Source of the DNA: Pseudomonas fluorescens | GTDB lineage: Bacteria; Pseudomonadota; Gammaproteobacteria; Pseudomonadales; Pseudomonadaceae | Direction: 5' to 3' | Assembly (NCBI RefSeq): GCF_000967965.1 | Contig: NZ_LACC01000015.1 | Coordinates: forward strand, 1 to 64,000 | Length of the DNA: 64,000 bases | Shown here: positions 26,901-39,063 of the stretch, piece after piece | How the letters are laid out: each line of letters begins with the position of its first letter | Numbering within the stretch: position 1 is the first letter of the stretch | Notes under the pieces: generated by a model | Database searches by the model: none | What the model saw: only the letters and a program-made list of their open reading frames with translations | What the model was told of the DNA's origin: nothing | Position numbers and translations under genes: made by a program

Positions 26901-29900
26901 CTTGCAGCTTCGGCTCTTGCTCGGCTTCGGCGAGATCGCGCCAGTCGAGGTATTCGATCGGCGTGCTGCCCGGTTTGTGGATCACTTGCAGCATGTCTTC
27001 GCCCACGTTCCAGCAGAACGACGCACGCAAGGCTTCGTGGCGGGCGATCACTGCTTGCCAGGCCTGGGCGAAACGCTGCGGGTCGAGATCGCTGTTGATA
27101 CGGTAGCGGTCCTGCATGTAGTACAGGCCGGTGCCCGGCTCCAGCAAGGTGTGCAGCAGCATGCCTTCCTGCATCGGGGTCAGCGGGTAGACATCTTCGA
27201 TGACGGCGGCCGGGACCGGCAGCGCATCCAGTTGCGTCTGGCTGAGATTCGCCAGCGGGAAGTCCGACGGCGTCAGGCCGCCCGCGTCGTCGCGCAGGCA
27301 ATGCTCGATCAGGCTGTTCAACTCACCGAGGTAGGCATCGGCCAGCTCGTTGATGGTTTGCCCATCGAAGCGTTCGGCGCTGAAAGTCCAGCGCAGTACC
27401 AGTTCACCGCCATACACCTGACCGTCGACGCTCAACTCGTTGGGCAACGGGGCATTGCCATCGTGGGCCGCGCCGATGGCTTCATCCAGTGGATGGAACA
27501 GTGCGTCCACCCCGAAGCTCTGGTCGAACTGGCCGAGGTAGTTGAAGGTAATCGGCGCCACCGGCAACCTGGCCATGCGCTGACGACTCTGGTCATCGGC
27601 GAGGTGGCGCAGCACGCCATAACCCAGGCCTTTGTGCGGCACGGCACGCAGTTGCTCCTTGATCGCCTTGATCGACGCACCCTGCCCCGCGGCTTCTTCG
27701 ATGTTCGACGGGGTCAGGCGCAGCGGATAGGCGCTGGTGAACCAGCCGACGGTGCGGGTCAGGTCGATGTCGTCGAACAGCGCTTCGCGGCCGTGGCCTT
27801 CCAGTTGAATCAGCGCCGATGGCTGACCGCTCCAGCGGCACAGCACGCGGGCCAATGCAGTCAGCAGCAAGTCGTTGACCTGGGTGCGATAGGCACTCGG
27901 TGCCTGTTGCAGCAACTGTCGCGTGCGCTCGCTGTCGAGACGCACGCTGACGGTTTGCCCATGCCGGTTCTGCCGCCCGCCCTCGGGATGATCGCAGGGC
28001 AAATCGGCAGTGGGGCCGGCCAGTTGCGCCTGCCACCAGCCCAGTTCTTCGCGCAGGGACTCGCTGCCGGCGTAGGCTTGCAAGCGTGCGGCCCAGTCCT
28101 TGAAGGCGCTGGTTTTCGCCGGCAGTTTCACCGACTGCTGCGCATCCAGTTGGCGATACACGGTTTGCAGATCGTCCAGCAGCACGCGCCATGAAACGCC
28201 ATCGACCAGCAAATGATGAATCGCGATGAACAGCCGTTGCTGACCTTCGGGACCATCGACCAGCAGCACGCGCAGCAACGGCCCGTCTTCCAGGTCAAGG
28301 CTGCGCTGGGCATCGGCGAACAAGGCCGCGCATTTGTCCATGGACGAAACGCGTACCTGCCACAACACCGGCGCGTCGGAAATCCCCTGGTGTGTGGCCT
28401 GCCATTGGCCGGCGACCTTGCTGAAACGCAGGCGCAAGGCGTCGTGCTGTTCGATCACCGCCAACAGCGCTTGCTCCAGGCGATGGGGTTCGAGGGCGAC
28501 AGTCGGTTGCAGCAACAACGCCTGGTTCCAGTGCTGGCGTTGCGGGATGTCGGTGTCGAAGAACCAGTGCTGGATCGGCGTCAGATTCGACTCGCCCATG
28601 ATCAAACCCTGCTCGGCGCTGACCTGCTCGCTGCGGCTGGCCACGGCGGCGAGGGTCTGCACGGTCTGGTGCTGGAACAGGTCGCGAGGGCTGAAGTGGA
28701 TGCCCTGCTGCCGCGCCCGGCTGACCACCTGGATCGACAGTATCGAGTCGCCGCCCAGCTCAAAGAAGTTATCGTTGAGGCCGACCTGTCCGACGTTCAG
28801 CACTTCGCACCAGATCTGCGCGAGGGTGACTTCAAGCTCGTTGCCGGGCGCCACGTAGTGTTGGCGATTCAGCTCCGGATCCGGTGCCGGCAGCGCGCGG
28901 CGGTCGAGCTTGCCGTTGGCGGTCAGCGGCATGCTGGCCAGCAGGATCAGGTGCGTGGGCACCATGTAGTCTGGCAGTTGCGATTTCAGATGCGCCTTGA
29001 GGGCTTCGCGCAAGACCGATTGCTGCGCTTCATTCTGTTCAGCGACGTCAGTCACCAGATAGCCGACCAGTTGCTTGCCGCTCGGGGCATCGAGGGCCAG
29101 CACCACTGCTTCACGGATCGATTCGTACTCCAGCAGACGGGTTTCGATCTCGCCGAGCTCGATGCGGAAACCACGGATCTTCACTTGATGGTCAATGCGT
29201 CCGAGGTATTCCACCAGGCCGTCAGCGCGCTGGCGCACCAGATCGCCGGTGCGGTAGATACGCCCGCCGCTGGCGGCAAACGGATCGGCGACAAAGCGCT
29301 CCGCGGTCATGCCCGGACGCTGGTGATAACCCTGCGCCAGGCCCGCGCCACCGACGTACAACTCACCCGTCGCGCCTTGCGGCACCAACGCCAGGTCGGC
29401 GTCGAGAATGTAGGCCACGCGGTCGCCGATCACGCTGCCGATCGGTACGCTGCCGGCGCCCTCTTCCAGTACTTCAGGGGCAAGACTGGCCAGCGGCATG
29501 ACCACGGTTTCGGTCGGGCCGTAGGCGTTGAAGAACTGGCTCGGCTGGAAGGCTGCGCGAATGCGCGCCAGATGTTCACCAGTCAGCGCTTCGCCGCCGG
29601 TGATGATCATGCGCACAGGCAGGGTTTCATTTTGCGTAGCCAGCCATTGCGCCAACTGGCTGCCGTAACTCGGGGTGAAGCCGAGGATGTTGATGTGATG
29701 ACGACGGATCAGGCCACAGATTTCTTCCGCGTCCCACTGCCCTTGAGCCCGCAGCACCACTTGCGCACCGCTGAGCAACGGCACCAGCAAGCGCTCGGTG
29801 GCGGCGTCGAAGTTGATCGAATAGAAGTGCAGTTCGCAGTCGTCGGCGCGCATGGCGAAACGCTCGATCACCGCGCGGCAGTGCATGGCGATTTCGCCGT

Positions 29901-32900
29901 GGGTCACCACCACGCCTTTCGGTTTGCCGGTCGAGCCCGAGGTGTAGATCAGGTAGGCCTGATGCTGCGGCAGGCTGATCAACGGCAGCTCGGTGTCCGG
30001 GTAGCTGGCCAGTGCAGCGGCATCTTCTTCAAGGCACCAGCGGCCGACGGTCGCCGGCAACTCGCCCAACGCCTTGAACATCGCCGCATCACTGAGCAGC
30101 AAACCGATACCGCTGTCTTCGATCATGTAATGCAGGCGGTCCAGCGGGTATTCCGGATCCAGCGGCACATAGGCGCCGCCGGCCTTGAGGATCGCCAGCA
30201 GGCCGACGACCATCTCCAGCGAGCGCTCCAGCGCCAGGCCCACGCGCACCTGCGGACCGACACCGCGGTCACGCAGCATCCACGCCAGGCGGTTGGCGCG
30301 GCTGTCGAGTTCGGCGTAGCTCAAAGTCTGCCCGGCAAAGGTCAGGGCCGGAGCGTCTTGGCGCAGCAAGGCTTGCTCGGCGAACAGGTGATGGATGCAT
30401 TGATCCAGTCGATGCTCGCCCGGCTCGACGCCGAGGCTGTCGAGCAGGTGTTGTTGTTCACCGCACGCCAGCAGCGGCATTTCGCTCAAGCGCTGCTGCG
30501 GATCGGCAATCAGCGCCTCCAGCAGGTTGCGCCAATGCCCGGCCATGCGCGCAATGCGCGGTTCGTCGAACAGATCGGTGCTGTAGGTCAGGCAGCAACC
30601 CAGGCGATGGTCGAGGTCGGTGACTTCCAGGTTGAGGTCGAACTTGGTCGCGCGGGCATCGTTGGCCAGGTACTCGACCGTCATGCCGGCCAGGCTGCGA
30701 CTTTGCTGGAATTCCCAGCGCTGCACGTTGCACATTACCTGGAACAACGGGTTGTAGGCTGCGCTGCGGGGTGGTTGCAAGGCTTCCACCAGATGATCGA
30801 ATGGCAGGTCCTGATGGGACTGGCCTTCGATCACCGTGTGGCGCACCTGCTCGAACAACTCGCCCACGGACATCTGCCCGTCGAGCCGGCAGCGCAGCAC
30901 TTGGGTGTTGAGGAATGCACCGATCAGCCCCTCGCTTTCCGGACGAATGCGGTTGGCCACCGGCGCGCCGATGCGCAGATCGGTCTGACCGCTGTAGCGG
31001 TACAGCAGCGTGGCCAGGGCGGCGGTCATGGTCATGAACAGGGTCAGGCCGTTTTTCGCGTTGAAGGCGCGAACATTTGCCGCGAGCTCATCACTGAGGT
31101 CAAAGCGATACAACTCACCCTGATGGCTTTGCACCGGCGGACGCGGTCGGTCGGCCGGCAGCTCCAGCAGTGGATGTTCACGGCCCAGTTGCGCGGTCCA
31201 GTAATCGAGCTGGCGCTGACGCTCGCCGGACTCCAGCCACTGACGCTGCCACACGCTGTAATCCAGGTACTGCACCGGCAATGGCGCCAGCGGTGATTCA
31301 CGATCATCGACGAACGCTTCGTACAGCGCGCTGAGCTCCCGGGCAAAAATGTCCATCGCCCAGCCTTCGGTGACGATGTGGTGCAGGGTCAGAACGAAGT
31401 AGTGTTCCTGTTCGGCGGTCTTGACCAGGCAGGCGCGCAGCAGCGATCCGGTTTCCAGATCGAACGGCTGGTGCGCTTCGTCGTCGGCCAGTTGCTGGAC
31501 CTGCCACTCGCGGACTTCAGCCTCCAGCGCGGTGAAATCCTTCCACGCCATGCGCACGCCGCTTTGTGCGTGTACTTGCTGGCGGGCGACGCCGTCGATG
31601 CTCGGGAACGTGGTGCGCAGGGTTTCATGACGCAGGATCAGGGCTTGCAGCGCCGCCTCGAAACGCGCCACGTCGAGCACGCCGCGCAGCCGCGCCATGC
31701 CGCCGACGTTGTAGGCCGGGCTGTCGGGCTCCATCTGCCAGAGGAACCACATGCGCTGCTGGGAATAGGACAGCGGCACTGGCTGGCTGCGGTCGATTTT
31801 TTCAATCGGCGGCTGCTTGTTGGTACTGCCGCTGGCCTGGATCAGGCGAACCTGTTCGGCAAAGGCACCGAGTTCGCTGTGTTCGAACAGCGCCCGCAGC
31901 GGCAACTCGACGTCGCAGGCCTGGCGGGTGCGGGAAATGATTTGCGTGGCCAGCAGCGAGTGGCCTCCGAGGGCAAAGAAATCATCGCGCAAACCGACTT
32001 GCGCCAAACCCAGCACTTCGCGCCAGATGCCGGCGATGCGTTGTTCCAGTTCAGTCACTGGCTCGACGCGTTCGCGAACCTGCCACTGCGGTTCCGGCAA
32101 GGCGCGGCGGTCGAGTTTGCCACTCGGGCTGAGGGGCATTTCATCCAGGCGCATCAGTTGCGCCGGCACCATGTATTCCGGCAGTTCGGCGGCCAATGCG
32201 CTTTTCAGGCGCGCGGTTTGCTCGGCTTCCTCCCCGGCATTTTCCGTAGTGGTGTAGTAACCGATCAACTGCGCCCCGGCCACGGTGTCGCGCACCAGCA
32301 CCACGGCTTGCGCAACGCCGTCCTGGGCCAGCAGCCGCGCCTGGGTTTCTTCCGGTTCAACGCGGAACCCGCGCAACTTGACCTGCTGATCGAGGCGACC
32401 GAGGTATTCGATCACGCCGTCCGCCGTCCAGCGCGCCCGGTCGCCGGTGCGATACAGGCGTGCGCCCGGCTCGCCCAACGGATCGACCACGAAGCGTTCG
32501 GCGGTCAATGCCGAGCGACCGAGGTAACCACGGGCCAGGCCAACGCCGCTGATGCACAGCTCACCCGGCACGCCGGCCGGTACCGGGTTGAGATCGCTGT
32601 CGAGTACACGGCAGATCACATTGCCCAGCGGCCGGCCAATCGGCGAGCGTTCACCATCGGCGCTGGAGCAATGCCAGTGGGTGACGTTGATTGCGGTTTC
32701 AGTCGGGCCGTAGCGGTTGTGCAGTTGCACCGCCGGCAGCTGCGCCAGCACCCGGTTGCGCAGCTCCGCCGGCAAAACCTCACCCCCGGAGAACACCCGG
32801 CGCAGGCTGGTGCATTCAGCGCTGAGCGGTTCTTCGATGAACAGCGAAAGCAGCGGCGGCACGAAGTGCAACGTGGTCACGCCGTACGCTTGCACCAGCT

Positions 32901-35900
32901 GCGCGATGCGGTGCGGATCGCGGTGTTCGCCGGGACCGGTGATCAGCAAACGCGCGCCAGTGATCAGCGGCCAGAAGCACTCCCACACCGACACGTCGAA
33001 ACTGATCGGTGCCTTTTGCATCAGCACATCGGTTTCGTTCAGGCGATAGGTGTCCTGCATCCATTGCAGGCGCTCGGCCAGCGCGGCGTGGGTGTTGCCG
33101 ACGCCTTTGGGCTGGCCGGTGGAACCGGAGGTGTAAATCACATAGGCAAGGTTGTCGCCGTGCAGGTGCAGCCCCGGCGCATGGCTTGGCCAGCTGTCCA
33201 GGTGCAGGGTGTCCATGGCGATCACGCTGACGCCGTCAGTCGCTGGCAGGCGCTCAAGCAATCGGGTTTGCGTCAGCAGCAATTCAACACCGCTGTCGCT
33301 GAGCATGTAGGCCAGGCGTTCGGCCGGGTAATCCGGGTCCAGCGGCACGTAGGCGCCACCGGCCTTGATGATCGCCAGCAGGCCGATCAGCAGCTGCGGC
33401 GAGCGCTCGCAGGCGATGGCCACGCAGACGTCCGGACCGACGCCTTTGTCGCGCAGGTAATGGGCCAGACGGTTGGCCCGGGTGTGCAGTTCGGCGAAGT
33501 CCATCTGGCCGCCGTCCCACACCAGCGCAGTGCGTTGCGGGGTCTGGCGTGCCTGCTCGTTGAGCCATTCCGGCAGCCATTGGCTGGCCATTGCGCAGGG
33601 TGCAGTGGCCCAGTCCGATTGCTGACGGTGCTCGGCAGCCGTCAACAGAGGCAGGTCACCGATGGCGGTGTCCGCTTGCTCGCAGACAGCCCGCAGCAGG
33701 TTGCTGAAATGCTCGGCCAGACGCCCGATGGTCGCGGCGTCGAACAATTCGCTGGCGTAGTCGAAGGACAAGGTCAGGCGACCGTTACGGTCCTCTTCGC
33801 TGTGCAACTGCAAATCGAACTTGGCTTCGCGGCTATGCCAGGGTAACTCTTCGGCCAACAGCCCCGGCAAGCGCTTCAAGGCGCCGAGGTCTCGTTGCTG
33901 ATGGTTGAACATGACCTGGAACAGGCCCTGCTCGCGGGCCTGCGGGAAGACTTCCAGCAGTTGCTCGAACGGCAGGTCCTGATGCGCTTGTGCACCCAAC
34001 GCGGCCTGCCGGGTCTGCGCCAGCAGCTCAACGAATGGCAGGCGTGAGTCCACCTCGGCACGCAGCACCTGGGTATTGATGAAGAAACCGATCAGGCCCT
34101 GGATTTCCAGGCGCGGACGGTTGGCATTGGGCACGCCGATGCGGATATCTCGTTGGCCGCTGTAGCGATGCAACAAGGTCTGGAACGCAGCCAGCAACAG
34201 CATGAAGGCGGTCGATTCATGGGCCTGGGCGGTCTGACGAATCGCATCGCTCAGGGGAGCGCTCAGACGCAGGGTATGGCGAGCGGCGCTGTGCAGTTGT
34301 TGCGCCGAACGCGGATGGTCGGTGGCCAGGCTCAGGGTTGGATGCTCATCACCCAAGCGGTCTTTCCAGTAGGTCAGTTGACGTTCGCCCTCCCCTTGTG
34401 CCAGCCATTGGCGCTGCCAGTTGCCGTAATCGGCGTACTGCGTCGGCAATGGCGCCAGCAGCGCTTGCTGGCCTTGGGCAGCCGCCGCGTACAACCGGGA
34501 GAGCTCATCGATCAACACATTCAGCGACCAGCCGTCAGCGATGATGTGGTGCATCGTCACCAACAACTGATGGTCTTCGTCGTCGAGGCGCACCAGCGTC
34601 ACCCATATCAACGGGCCTTTCTCCAGATCGAACTGGGTCCGCGCTTCGTCCTCGCGAATCTGCTGCGCCCGAACCTCACGCTCGGCAGCCGGCAGGTCGC
34701 TGATGTCGATCAGTTGCAGGTTGAACCCGGCCGTCGCAACGACCTGTTGCAGCGCCACGCCGTCGCGCTCGAAAAAACGTGTGCGCAGGGATTCGTGGCG
34801 CTCGATCAACTGCTGGAAACTGGTGCGCAAGGCGTCCTCATCCAGCTCACCGCGCAGGCGCAAGGCACCGGGAATGTTGTAGGCGCTGCTGTGCGGATCG
34901 AGTTGCCAGGTGATCCACAGGCGGTTTTGTGCCAGGGATTGCGGCATCGGTTGCTGGCGCGACAGCGCCATGATCGCGCCCTGGGCCAGGCCACCGTCCT
35001 GTTGCAGACGCGCCACGACATCGGCGAATGCGCCGAGGGTCGGCGCTTCGAACAGCAGGCGCAGGTTCAACTCCAGCCCCAGTTCTTCCCGCAGGTGCGC
35101 CACTACCTGCGTCGCCGCGATGGAGTTACCGCCGAGCAGGAAGAAATGATCGTCGGCGCCCACCTGCGCCACTTGCAACTGCTCACACCAGATCCGGCCG
35201 ATCAGGCTTTGCAGTTCGGAGCCCGACTCGACCCGGTCTGCACTTTCGGTGGCGGCCGACGGGAACATCGCGTAGCTGTCGAGACTGCCGTCCGCCAGGC
35301 GACTGCGGCACGCCGAGCGTTGCAATTTGCCGCTGGACGTCTTGGGCAGCGCGCCCGGATTAAGCAGCACCACCACGCTCGGCGCTTGCTGATATGCCTC
35401 GGCAACGGCTTGGCGAATGGCTTTGATCAAGGATTCCGGCGGCAGGATTTTCTGCACACTGCGGCTGATTTCGGCGGCGATGCCGATGCCTTCCTGTCCA
35501 TCAACCGTGAAGGCGAAGGCTGCAACCCGGCCTTTGCGCACCACTTCCACTTCGCGCTCGACGGTCTGCTCGATGTCCTGCGGGTACAGGTTGTGCCCGC
35601 GCACGATCAGCATGTCCTTCAGGCGCCCGGTGATGAACAGCTCGCCGCTGCGCAGGAAGCCCAGGTCACCGGTGCGCAACCAGGTCTGGCCGGCGTGCCG
35701 GACGAAGGTCTTGGCGGACGCCTCGGGGTTGCGCCAGTAACCGGAGGCGATACTCGGCCCGCTGGCCCAGACTTCACCGACGACGTTGTCGGCCTGTTCG
35801 GTGAGGGAGACCGGGTCGATGATCAGCACCGCGTGCGCCGGTTGGCTGATACCGCAACTCATGAGCGGGCTGCCCTCGCCCACTTCGACACGGTTCTGCG

Positions 35901-36954
35901 CCAAGGCCTGATCGTCCACCCGCAGGTTGCCGATGCCTTGGCCGCGCGCTGTGCCGGCCACGAACAAGGTGGCTTCGGCCAGACCGTAGGAGGCCATGAA
36001 ACTGTCCGCGCTGAAGCCGCAGGCTGCGAACTTCCCGGCGAAGCGTTCCAGGGTGTCGAGGCGAATCGGCTCGGAACCGGAATACGCTACGCGCCAGCCA
36101 CTCAGGTCGAGCCGCTCCAGGGCCGACTCGCTGACTCGCTCACTGCACAAGCGATAGGCAAAATCCGGCCCGCCGCTGATGGTGCCGCCGTATTCGCTGA
36201 TCGCCTCCAGCCAGCGCAACGGCCGGCCGAGGAAATACGCCGGGGACATCAACACGCAAGGCACGCCACTGAAAATCGGCTGCAACAGGCCGCCGATCAG
36301 GCCCATGTCGTGGTACAGCGGCAGCCAGCTGACGATGACGTCATCGGGGTTCAGGTCAATGCCGAAACCGTGGCGAATCAGCAATTCGTTGGCCACCAGA
36401 TTGCCGTGGCTGACTTGCACGCCTTTGGGCAGCGCGGTGGAGCCGGAAGTGTATTGCAGGAAGGCGATGTGATCGGCCTGCAAGTCCACCGCGAGCCAGC
36501 GCTCGGCCAGTGCACCGTCGAGGGTATCGACACACAGCAGCGGCGGCGCCCCTTCGATTTGCTGCAACCCATCGCGCAGCCCGGCACTGGTCAACAGCAA
36601 GCGTGGCTGGGCATCGCTGATGATCGACAGCAGGCGCTCCTGATGATGACGGCGCGTCGACTCCGGCGGATAAGCCGGCACCGCGATCACCCCGGCGTAC
36701 AGGCAACCGAAGAACGCCGCGACGTAATCCGGGCCGCTGGGGAACAGCAACACGGCGCGGTCGCCAACTTCTGCCTGGGACTGCAACGCGCCGGCAATTG
36801 TCCGCGCCCGCAGATCCAGTTCGCGATAGCTGAGCACCACCGCCTGGTCCGGGGTCTCGGCGAGAAAGCGCAGGGCCACCCGATCCGGCGTCAGGGCCGC
36901 GCGGCGCTGAAGGGCTTGGACCATTGTGCTGGGGAGTTCGAACGCGTCGGTCAT
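23956..36954 (-). CDS. pvdL: PvdL, pyoverdine chromophore non-ribosomal peptide synthetase
   Basis: A 4332-residue NRPS (P. aeruginosa PvdL is about 4340). Approximate order: fatty acyl-AMP ligase ([10 protein letters not shown] near 168), carrier LGGNS near 608; C1 (HHIIADG near 803), A1 near 1278, carrier near 1665; C2 (HHIVTEG near 1860), A2 near 2341, carrier LGGDS near 2735, epimerase (HHLLVDG near 2918); C3 (HHILIDA near 3390), A3 near 3878, carrier near 4267. There is no thioesterase, so the chain passes to another NRPS. Hand-aligned specificity residues: A1 DVWHFGRIN (Glu-like), A2 DAEGIGAVM (expected D-Tyr), A3 DIWELTADD (the 2,4-diaminobutyrate code). This gives acyl-L-Glu-D-Tyr-L-Dab. 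ATG 36954 follows AGGAAACC. Confidence 0.95.
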   Translation of the reverse strand: MTDAFELPSTMVQALQRRAALTPDRVALRFLAETPDQAVVLSYRELDLRARTIAGALQSQAEVGDRAVLLFPSGPDYVAAFFGCLYAGVIAVPAYPPESTRRHHQERLLSIISDAQPRLLLTSAGLRDGLQQIEGAPPLLCVDTLDGALAERWLAVDLQADHIAFLQYTSGSTALPKGVQVSHGNLVANELLIRHGFGIDLNPDDVIVSWLPLYHDMGLIGGLLQPIFSGVPCVLMSPAYFLGRPLRWLEAISEYGGTISGGPDFAYRLCSERVSESALERLDLSGWRVAYSGSEPIRLDTLERFAGKFAACGFSADSFMASYGLAEATLFVAGTARGQGIGNLRVDDQALAQNRVEVGEGSPLMSCGISQPAHAVLIIDPVSLTEQADNVVGEVWASGPSIASGYWRNPEASAKTFVRHAGQTWLRTGDLGFLRSGELFITGRLKDMLIVRGHNLYPQDIEQTVEREVEVVRKGRVAAFAFTVDGQEGIGIAAEISRSVQKILPPESLIKAIRQAVAEAYQQAPSVVVLLNPGALPKTSSGKLQRSACRSRLADGSLDSYAMFPSAATESADRVESGSELQSLIGRIWCEQLQVAQVGADDHFFLLGGNSIAATQVVAHLREELGLELNLRLLFEAPTLGAFADVVARLQQDGGLAQGAIMALSRQQPMPQSLAQNRLWITWQLDPHSSAYNIPGALRLRGELDEDALRTSFQQLIERHESLRTRFFERDGVALQQVVATAGFNLQLIDISDLPAAEREVRAQQIREDEARTQFDLEKGPLIWVTLVRLDDEDHQLLVTMHHIIADGWSLNVLIDELSRLYAAAAQGQQALLAPLPTQYADYGNWQRQWLAQGEGERQLTYWKDRLGDEHPTLSLATDHPRSAQQLHSAARHTLRLSAPLSDAIRQTAQAHESTAFMLLLAAFQTLLHRYSGQRDIRIGVPNANRPRLEIQGLIGFFINTQVLRAEVDSRLPFVELLAQTRQAALGAQAHQDLPFEQLLEVFPQAREQGLFQVMFNHQQRDLGALKRLPGLLAEELPWHSREAKFDLQLHSEEDRNGRLTLSFDYASELFDAATIGRLAEHFSNLLRAVCEQADTAIGDLPLLTAAEHRQQSDWATAPCAMASQWLPEWLNEQARQTPQRTALVWDGGQMDFAELHTRANRLAHYLRDKGVGPDVCVAIACERSPQLLIGLLAIIKAGGAYVPLDPDYPAERLAYMLSDSGVELLLTQTRLLERLPATDGVSVIAMDTLHLDSWPSHAPGLHLHGDNLAYVIYTSGSTGQPKGVGNTHAALAERLQWMQDTYRLNETDVLMQKAPISFDVSVWECFWPLITGARLLITGPGEHRDPHRIAQLVQAYGVTTLHFVPPLLSLFIEEPLSAECTSLRRVFSGGEVLPAELRNRVLAQLPAVQLHNRYGPTETAINVTHWHCSSADGERSPIGRPLGNVICRVLDSDLNPVPAGVPGELCISGVGLARGYLGRSALTAERFVVDPLGEPGARLYRTGDRARWTADGVIEYLGRLDQQVKLRGFRVEPEETQARLLAQDGVAQAVVLVRDTVAGAQLIGYYTTTENAGEEAEQTARLKSALAAELPEYMVPAQLMRLDEMPLSPSGKLDRRALPEPQWQVRERVEPVTELEQRIAGIWREVLGLAQVGLRDDFFALGGHSLLATQIISRTRQACDVELPLRALFEHSELGAFAEQVRLIQASGSTNKQPPIEKIDRSQPVPLSYSQQRMWFLWQMEPDSPAYNVGGMARLRGVLDVARFEAALQALILRHETLRTTFPSIDGVARQQVHAQSGVRMAWKDFTALEAEVREWQVQQLADDEAHQPFDLETGSLLRACLVKTAEQEHYFVLTLHHIVTEGWAMDIFARELSALYEAFVDDRESPLAPLPVQYLDYSVWQRQWLESGERQRQLDYWTAQLGREHPLLELPADRPRPPVQSHQGELYRFDLSDELAANVRAFNAKNGLTLFMTMTAALATLLYRYSGQTDLRIGAPVANRIRPESEGLIGAFLNTQVLRCRLDGQMSVGELFEQVRHTVIEGQSHQDLPFDHLVEALQPPRSAAYNPLFQVMCNVQRWEFQQSRSLAGMTVEYLANDARATKFDLNLEVTDLDHRLGCCLTYSTDLFDEPRIARMAGHWRNLLEALIADPQQRLSEMPLLACGEQQHLLDSLGVEPGEHRLDQCIHHLFAEQALLRQDAPALTFAGQTLSYAELDSRANRLAWMLRDRGVGPQVRVGLALERSLEMVVGLLAILKAGGAYVPLDPEYPLDRLHYMIEDSGIGLLLSDAAMFKALGELPATVGRWCLEEDAAALASYPDTELPLISLPQHQAYLIYTSGSTGKPKGVVVTHGEIAMHCRAVIERFAMRADDCELHFYSINFDAATERLLVPLLSGAQVVLRAQGQWDAEEICGLIRRHHINILGFTPSYGSQLAQWLATQNETLPVRMIITGGEALTGEHLARIRAAFQPSQFFNAYGPTETVVMPLASLAPEVLEEGAGSVPIGSVIGDRVAYILDADLALVPQGATGELYVGGAGLAQGYHQRPGMTAERFVADPFAASGGRIYRTGDLVRQRADGLVEYLGRIDHQVKIRGFRIELGEIETRLLEYESIREAVVLALDAPSGKQLVGYLVTDVAEQNEAQQSVLREALKAHLKSQLPDYMVPTHLILLASMPLTANGKLDRRALPAPDPELNRQHYVAPGNELEVTLAQIWCEVLNVGQVGLNDNFFELGGDSILSIQVVSRARQQGIHFSPRDLFQHQTVQTLAAVASRSEQVSAEQGLIMGESNLTPIQHWFFDTDIPQRQHWNQALLLQPTVALEPHRLEQALLAVIEQHDALRLRFSKVAGQWQATHQGISDAPVLWQVRVSSMDKCAALFADAQRSLDLEDGPLLRVLLVDGPEGQQRLFIAIHHLLVDGVSWRVLLDDLQTVYRQLDAQQSVKLPAKTSAFKDWAARLQAYAGSESLREELGWWQAQLAGPTADLPCDHPEGGRQNRHGQTVSVRLDSERTRQLLQQAPSAYRTQVNDLLLTALARVLCRWSGQPSALIQLEGHGREALFDDIDLTRTVGWFTSAYPLRLTPSNIEEAAGQGASIKAIKEQLRAVPHKGLGYGVLRHLADDQSRQRMARLPVAPITFNYLGQFDQSFGVDALFHPLDEAIGAAHDGNAPLPNELSVDGQVYGGELVLRWTFSAERFDGQTINELADAYLGELNSLIEHCLRDDAGGLTPSDFPLANLSQTQLDALPVPAAVIEDVYPLTPMQEGMLLHTLLEPGTGLYYMQDRYRINSDLDPQRFAQAWQAVIARHEALRASFCWNVGEDMLQVIHKPGSTPIEYLDWRDLAEAEQEPKLQVLLKTEREAGFDLLNQAPFHLRLIRVGEVRYWFMMSNHHILIDAWCRSLLMNDFFEIYSALGEGREAKLAVPPRYRDYIGWLQHQSLAEARQWWKTNLQGFERTTPIPSDRPLLREHAGDSGGMLVGDRYTRLDARDGARLRELAQAHQLTINTFAQAAWALVLRRLSGDRDVLFGVTVAGRPVEMPQMQRTVGLFINSIALRVKMPEDGQRCSVRQWLSGLLDHNMQLREYEYLPLVNIQEQSELPKGQPLFDSLFVFENAPVEVSVLDRAQSLNATSDSGRTHTNFPLTAVCYPGDDLGLHLSYDQRYFDEATVERMLGEFKRLLLALVEGFHGDMADLPLLGGEEQDFLIHGCNQSEQDYPLEQSYVALFETQVARHPQRIAASCLDRQYSYLELNQRSNRLGHALIAAGVGRDQPVALLAERSLDLLGMIIGSFKAGAGYLPLDPGLPSQRLSRIIDLSRTPLLVCTQACREQAQALLEEFGCASRPRLLVWEEVQALALSADNPGVYSGPDNLAYVIYTSGSTGLPKGVMVEQRGMLNNQLSKVPYLNLSDADVIAQTASQSFDISVWQFLAAPLFGARVDIVPNTIAHNPQGLLAHVQSQGISVLESVPSLIQGMLAQERMNLDGLRWMLPTGEAMPPELAHQWLLRYPQVGLVNAYGPAECSDDVAFFRVDIASTRGSYLPIGTPTDNNKLYLLDGALELVPLGAVGELCVAGTGVGRGYVSDPLRTAPVFVPNPFGAAGERLYRTGDLARRRSDGVLEYVGRVDHQVKIRGYRIELGEIEARLHEQPQVLDAAVGVQEGVNGKHLVGYLVATDSQLNPADRLERIKQRLRAELPEYMVPLHWLWLDKLPLNANGKLDRKALPALEIGQLQSQDYQAPRNDLEQTLADIWAEVLKVEKVGVRDNFFELGGHSLLATQIASRVQKTLQREVPLRAMFECSTVEELAGYIDGLAASELTEEKVDRLNDLMAELEGF

Positions 36955-37110
36955 GAGGTTTCCTGCCTGAATTCGGCTTGCATGTGGAATCGGTTTTCTG
37001 ACGTCGCACCCTGGTGGAGGGCGCGCAGGACGCGGTCTTCGCCGACCGCGCAAGGCATTGGCAATGCGGTTGTGACCCGGGCTGCTGCCCGGTTCCATTC
37101 ACCAATGAGA

Positions 37111-37134
37111 ACGGATGACGTCTGGAAATAATTA
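37111..37134 (-). promoter_or_regulatory. near-consensus PvdS promoter for pvdL
   Basis: Minus strand TAATT-N16-CGT, one mismatch from TAAAT-N16-CGT (plus-strand AATTA 37130-37134, ACG 37111-37113). It is the only candidate of this kind in the gap and lies about 157 bases from the pvdL start. Confidence 0.55.
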
Positions 37135-37222
37135 GTCGCGAGCCGGAACACAAAGCGGTCTGAAGTGAGTCAGCGTGTCGCAGTTCTCACTCCGCACCTT
37201 TAGAGCGCACTAGTTCTTTTTC

Positions 37223-37241
37223 TCATTTGACAATCATTATC
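37223..37241. promoter_or_regulatory. Fur box over the pvdS promoter
   Basis: TCATTTGACAATCATTATC contains the uninterrupted half ATCATTATC and matches the 19-base Fur consensus at about 13 positions. It overlaps the -35 hexamer of pvdS, the expected repression geometry. Confidence 0.85.
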
Positions 37242-37255
37242 ATTAAGCCTAATTT
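37227..37255 (+). promoter_or_regulatory. sigma-70 promoter of pvdS
   Basis: TTGACA (37227-37232), a 17-base spacer and TAATTT (37250-37255): a perfect -35 and near-consensus -10, overlapped by the Fur box. It leaves a leader of about 65 bases before pvdS. Confidence 0.8.
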
Positions 37256-37327
37256 GTCGCTCGATGTGTAGGACGGCCCCCCGGTTTTTCGCCGTCCCAC
37301 TAACCTTTTGGCAGCAGGGTGATTTCC

Positions 37328-37876
37328 ATGATGGAACCAGTATCCACAAGCAGGTGCGATACACCGCTACTTCAGGCATTCGTCGACAATCGACTGATTC
37401 TGGTGAAGATCGCAGCCCGAATTACCGGTTGCCGCTCACGTGCCGAAGATGTTGTGCAGGATGCATTCTTCCGGTTGCAATCGGCCCCGCCCATCACCAG
37501 TTCGATCAAGGCTCAGCTCAGCTACCTGTTCCAGATCGTGCGCAACCTGGCGATCGACCACTACCGCAAGCAGGCGCTGGAGCAGAAGTATTCCGGCCCT
37601 GAAGAGGAAGGGCTGAATGTGGTGATCCAGGGTGCGTCACCGGAAACGTCGCACATCAATTTCTCGACGCTGGAGCACATTGCCGATGCTTTGACCGAGT
37701 TGCCGAGCCGCACCCGCTACGCCTTCGAGATGTATCGCCTGCACGGCGTACCGCAAAAGGACATCGCCAAGGAACTCGGCGTCTCGCCGACCCTGGTGAA
37801 CTTCATGATCCGTGATGCGCTGGTGCATTGCCGCAAGGTGTCGGGCAAGCGTGGGGATATGGCTGCCCGCCAATAA
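37328..37876 (+). CDS. pvdS: PvdS, iron-starvation ECF sigma factor
   Basis: A 182-residue extracytoplasmic-function sigma factor that directs RNA polymerase to TAAAT-N16-CGT promoters of pyoverdine genes. Region 2 reads CDTPLLQAFVDNRLILVKIAARITGCRSRAEDVVQDAFFRL, and region 4 RYAFEMYRLHGVPQKDIAKELGVSPTLVNFMIRDALVHCRK; both match PvdS as I know it. ATG 37328 is chosen with AGGGTG 7 bases upstream; a GTG at 37319 would add three residues. Transcription is Fur-controlled. In the family its activity is held by the anti-sigma factor FpvR, which is not in this window. Confidence 0.95.
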   Translation: MMEPVSTSRCDTPLLQAFVDNRLILVKIAARITGCRSRAEDVVQDAFFRLQSAPPITSSIKAQLSYLFQIVRNLAIDHYRKQALEQKYSGPEEEGLNVVIQGASPETSHINFSTLEHIADALTELPSRTRYAFEMYRLHGVPQKDIAKELGVSPTLVNFMIRDALVHCRKVSGKRGDMAARQ

Positions 37877-37897
37877 GATCCGAGATCTGCGGCGCGC

Positions 37898-37971
37898 CCT
37901 TCGCGAGCAAGCTCGCTCCCACAGGGTCCTGCGAACACAGGGCAAATGTAGGAGCGAGCCTGCTCGCGAAG
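37898..37971. repeat. REPIN after pvdS
   Basis: Opposed REP cores at 37899-37924 and 37947-37971 are separated by about 22 bases, with CTCCCACA on one side and TGTAGGAG on the other. It lies between convergent pvdS and the acetyltransferase gene. Confidence 0.9.
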
Positions 37972-38009
37972 ACTGACTCAAGACCACAACGAATCTTGAA
38001 TCTCAAGCA

Positions 38010-39023
38010 TCAGGCCAGTCTGCACCGATCAAAAAACCGCTCCCGCCCCAACACCATCAAGGCCGCGCGCTTGTGCGGGAAGTCGAACTCTTTCTCGCAG
38101 TGAAAGCGCTGCTCCTGCATGTACCCGATCATCTTCGCGTTATCGGCACGCGGCTCGGCAACCACGCGCTGGGTGCGCGGATCATCGAGAAACAGGTAAT
38201 GCACCAGCGCCGATAACCAGCTCTCCACCTTGTGCGGACCGCGATGGTTTTCTTCGCCCACCAGCATGTGAATGCCACGGTCGTAATTCCCGACCTCGTA
38301 GAACGGTGCGATGCGATCTTCCCTGGCCCAGTAGGCTTCAAAATAAGCGAACGGCTGGTCGTCAAAACAACCGATCAGCGTCAGCGTGTGCGGGTCGGCG
38401 TCGAGTTTGCTCAGGTATTGGCGATGCTGTTCGAGGCTGCCCTCCTCCTGCCAGAAACTCGCGACGCGCGGGCTGTTCTGCCAGCGGTTGAAATGTGCCA
38501 GGTCTTGCTCGATGTCCAACGTGCGAAGAGAAACCCGGGTGCCCAAACGCGCATCGAAACGTCGATACACTTCACCCCGGGGCTTGACCGGCCGCCGTGG
38601 ATGACGCTTGCCGTCGGTGATGAGCATTTGCTGCGGGTAGCTACCGGTCAGGGAATGCCCCAGCCACGGCTGCGGCAACTGCCAGAACACGGTGCGCTCG
38701 CAGAGATACTGGCCACTGACGGGAGTCGGAATCAGCAGACCGCTGGACACGGCTTCGTCCGGCACGTCTTGCAGTTGCCAGGTCAGACGCTGGCAGTCGG
38801 GGTCGCGAGCGAACAACCAGTAACAGGCCGCCCACAATGCCGCCCCTTCAGGGCGACTGAAGCGCTCCTCCAATTGCACGTGCAACTCTGGGCCACGACT
38901 GAGCCACAGGGCCGGCAACGGCTGCCCTTCCAGGCTGAGGCTCAGGCGGCAATCGGTTTCATCAGCGGCAAGACGACTGCCTGTCGGCAGACACAGGGCA
39001 GTCAGGTCATTCAGATTGGGCAT
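38010..39023 (-). CDS. siderophore-type GNAT acyltransferase (IucB/RhbD/PvdYII-like)
   Basis: A 337-residue GNAT protein of the siderophore acyltransferase type. The C-terminal ~200 residues carry the family pattern: FNRWQNSPRVASFWQEEGSLEQHRQYLSKLDADPHTLTLIGCFDDQPFAYFEAYWAREDRIAPFY, then GIHMLVGEENHRGPHKVESWLSALVHYLFLDDPRTQRVVAEPRADNAKMI. These acylate N-hydroxylated ornithine or lysine. A perfect PvdS promoter (39064-39087) sits 41 bases upstream, so it belongs to the regulon. It is a likely N5-hydroxyornithine acetylase giving acetyl-hydroxyornithine for the pyoverdine peptide, comparable to P. aeruginosa PvdYII; that product is inferred. Confidence 0.8.
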   Translation of the reverse strand: MPNLNDLTALCLPTGSRLAADETDCRLSLSLEGQPLPALWLSRGPELHVQLEERFSRPEGAALWAACYWLFARDPDCQRLTWQLQDVPDEAVSSGLLIPTPVSGQYLCERTVFWQLPQPWLGHSLTGSYPQQMLITDGKRHPRRPVKPRGEVYRRFDARLGTRVSLRTLDIEQDLAHFNRWQNSPRVASFWQEEGSLEQHRQYLSKLDADPHTLTLIGCFDDQPFAYFEAYWAREDRIAPFYEVGNYDRGIHMLVGEENHRGPHKVESWLSALVHYLFLDDPRTQRVVAEPRADNAKMIGYMQEQRFHCEKEFDFPHKRAALMVLGRERFFDRCRLA

Positions 39024-39063
39024 GGGTCGGGCTCACGATAGTCGTCGACAGTTCAACGAAGTG

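Larger units (their letters stand above)
36955..37327. other. pvdL-pvdS divergent control region
   Basis: A 373-base region without genes between divergent pvdL and pvdS. It holds a PvdS-like element for pvdL (37111-37134), the pvdS Fur box (37223-37241) and its sigma-70 promoter (37227-37255). The pvdL leader of about 150 bases contains no obvious ORF or strong hairpin. Confidence 0.8.

Noticed and set aside
28213..31296. Long plus-strand open frames opposite pvdL (up to 1027 codons, also 31378-33846 and 34153-37131)
   Set aside because: High-GC antisense frames of an NRPS; composition is the usual Gln/Arg/His-rich shadow and pvdL motifs on the other strand are complete.
36955..37098. Upstream extension of pvdL by 48 codons
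   Set aside because: The extension is Arg/Pro-rich with no RBS; ATG 36954 has AGGAAACC and gives the usual PvdL N-terminus.
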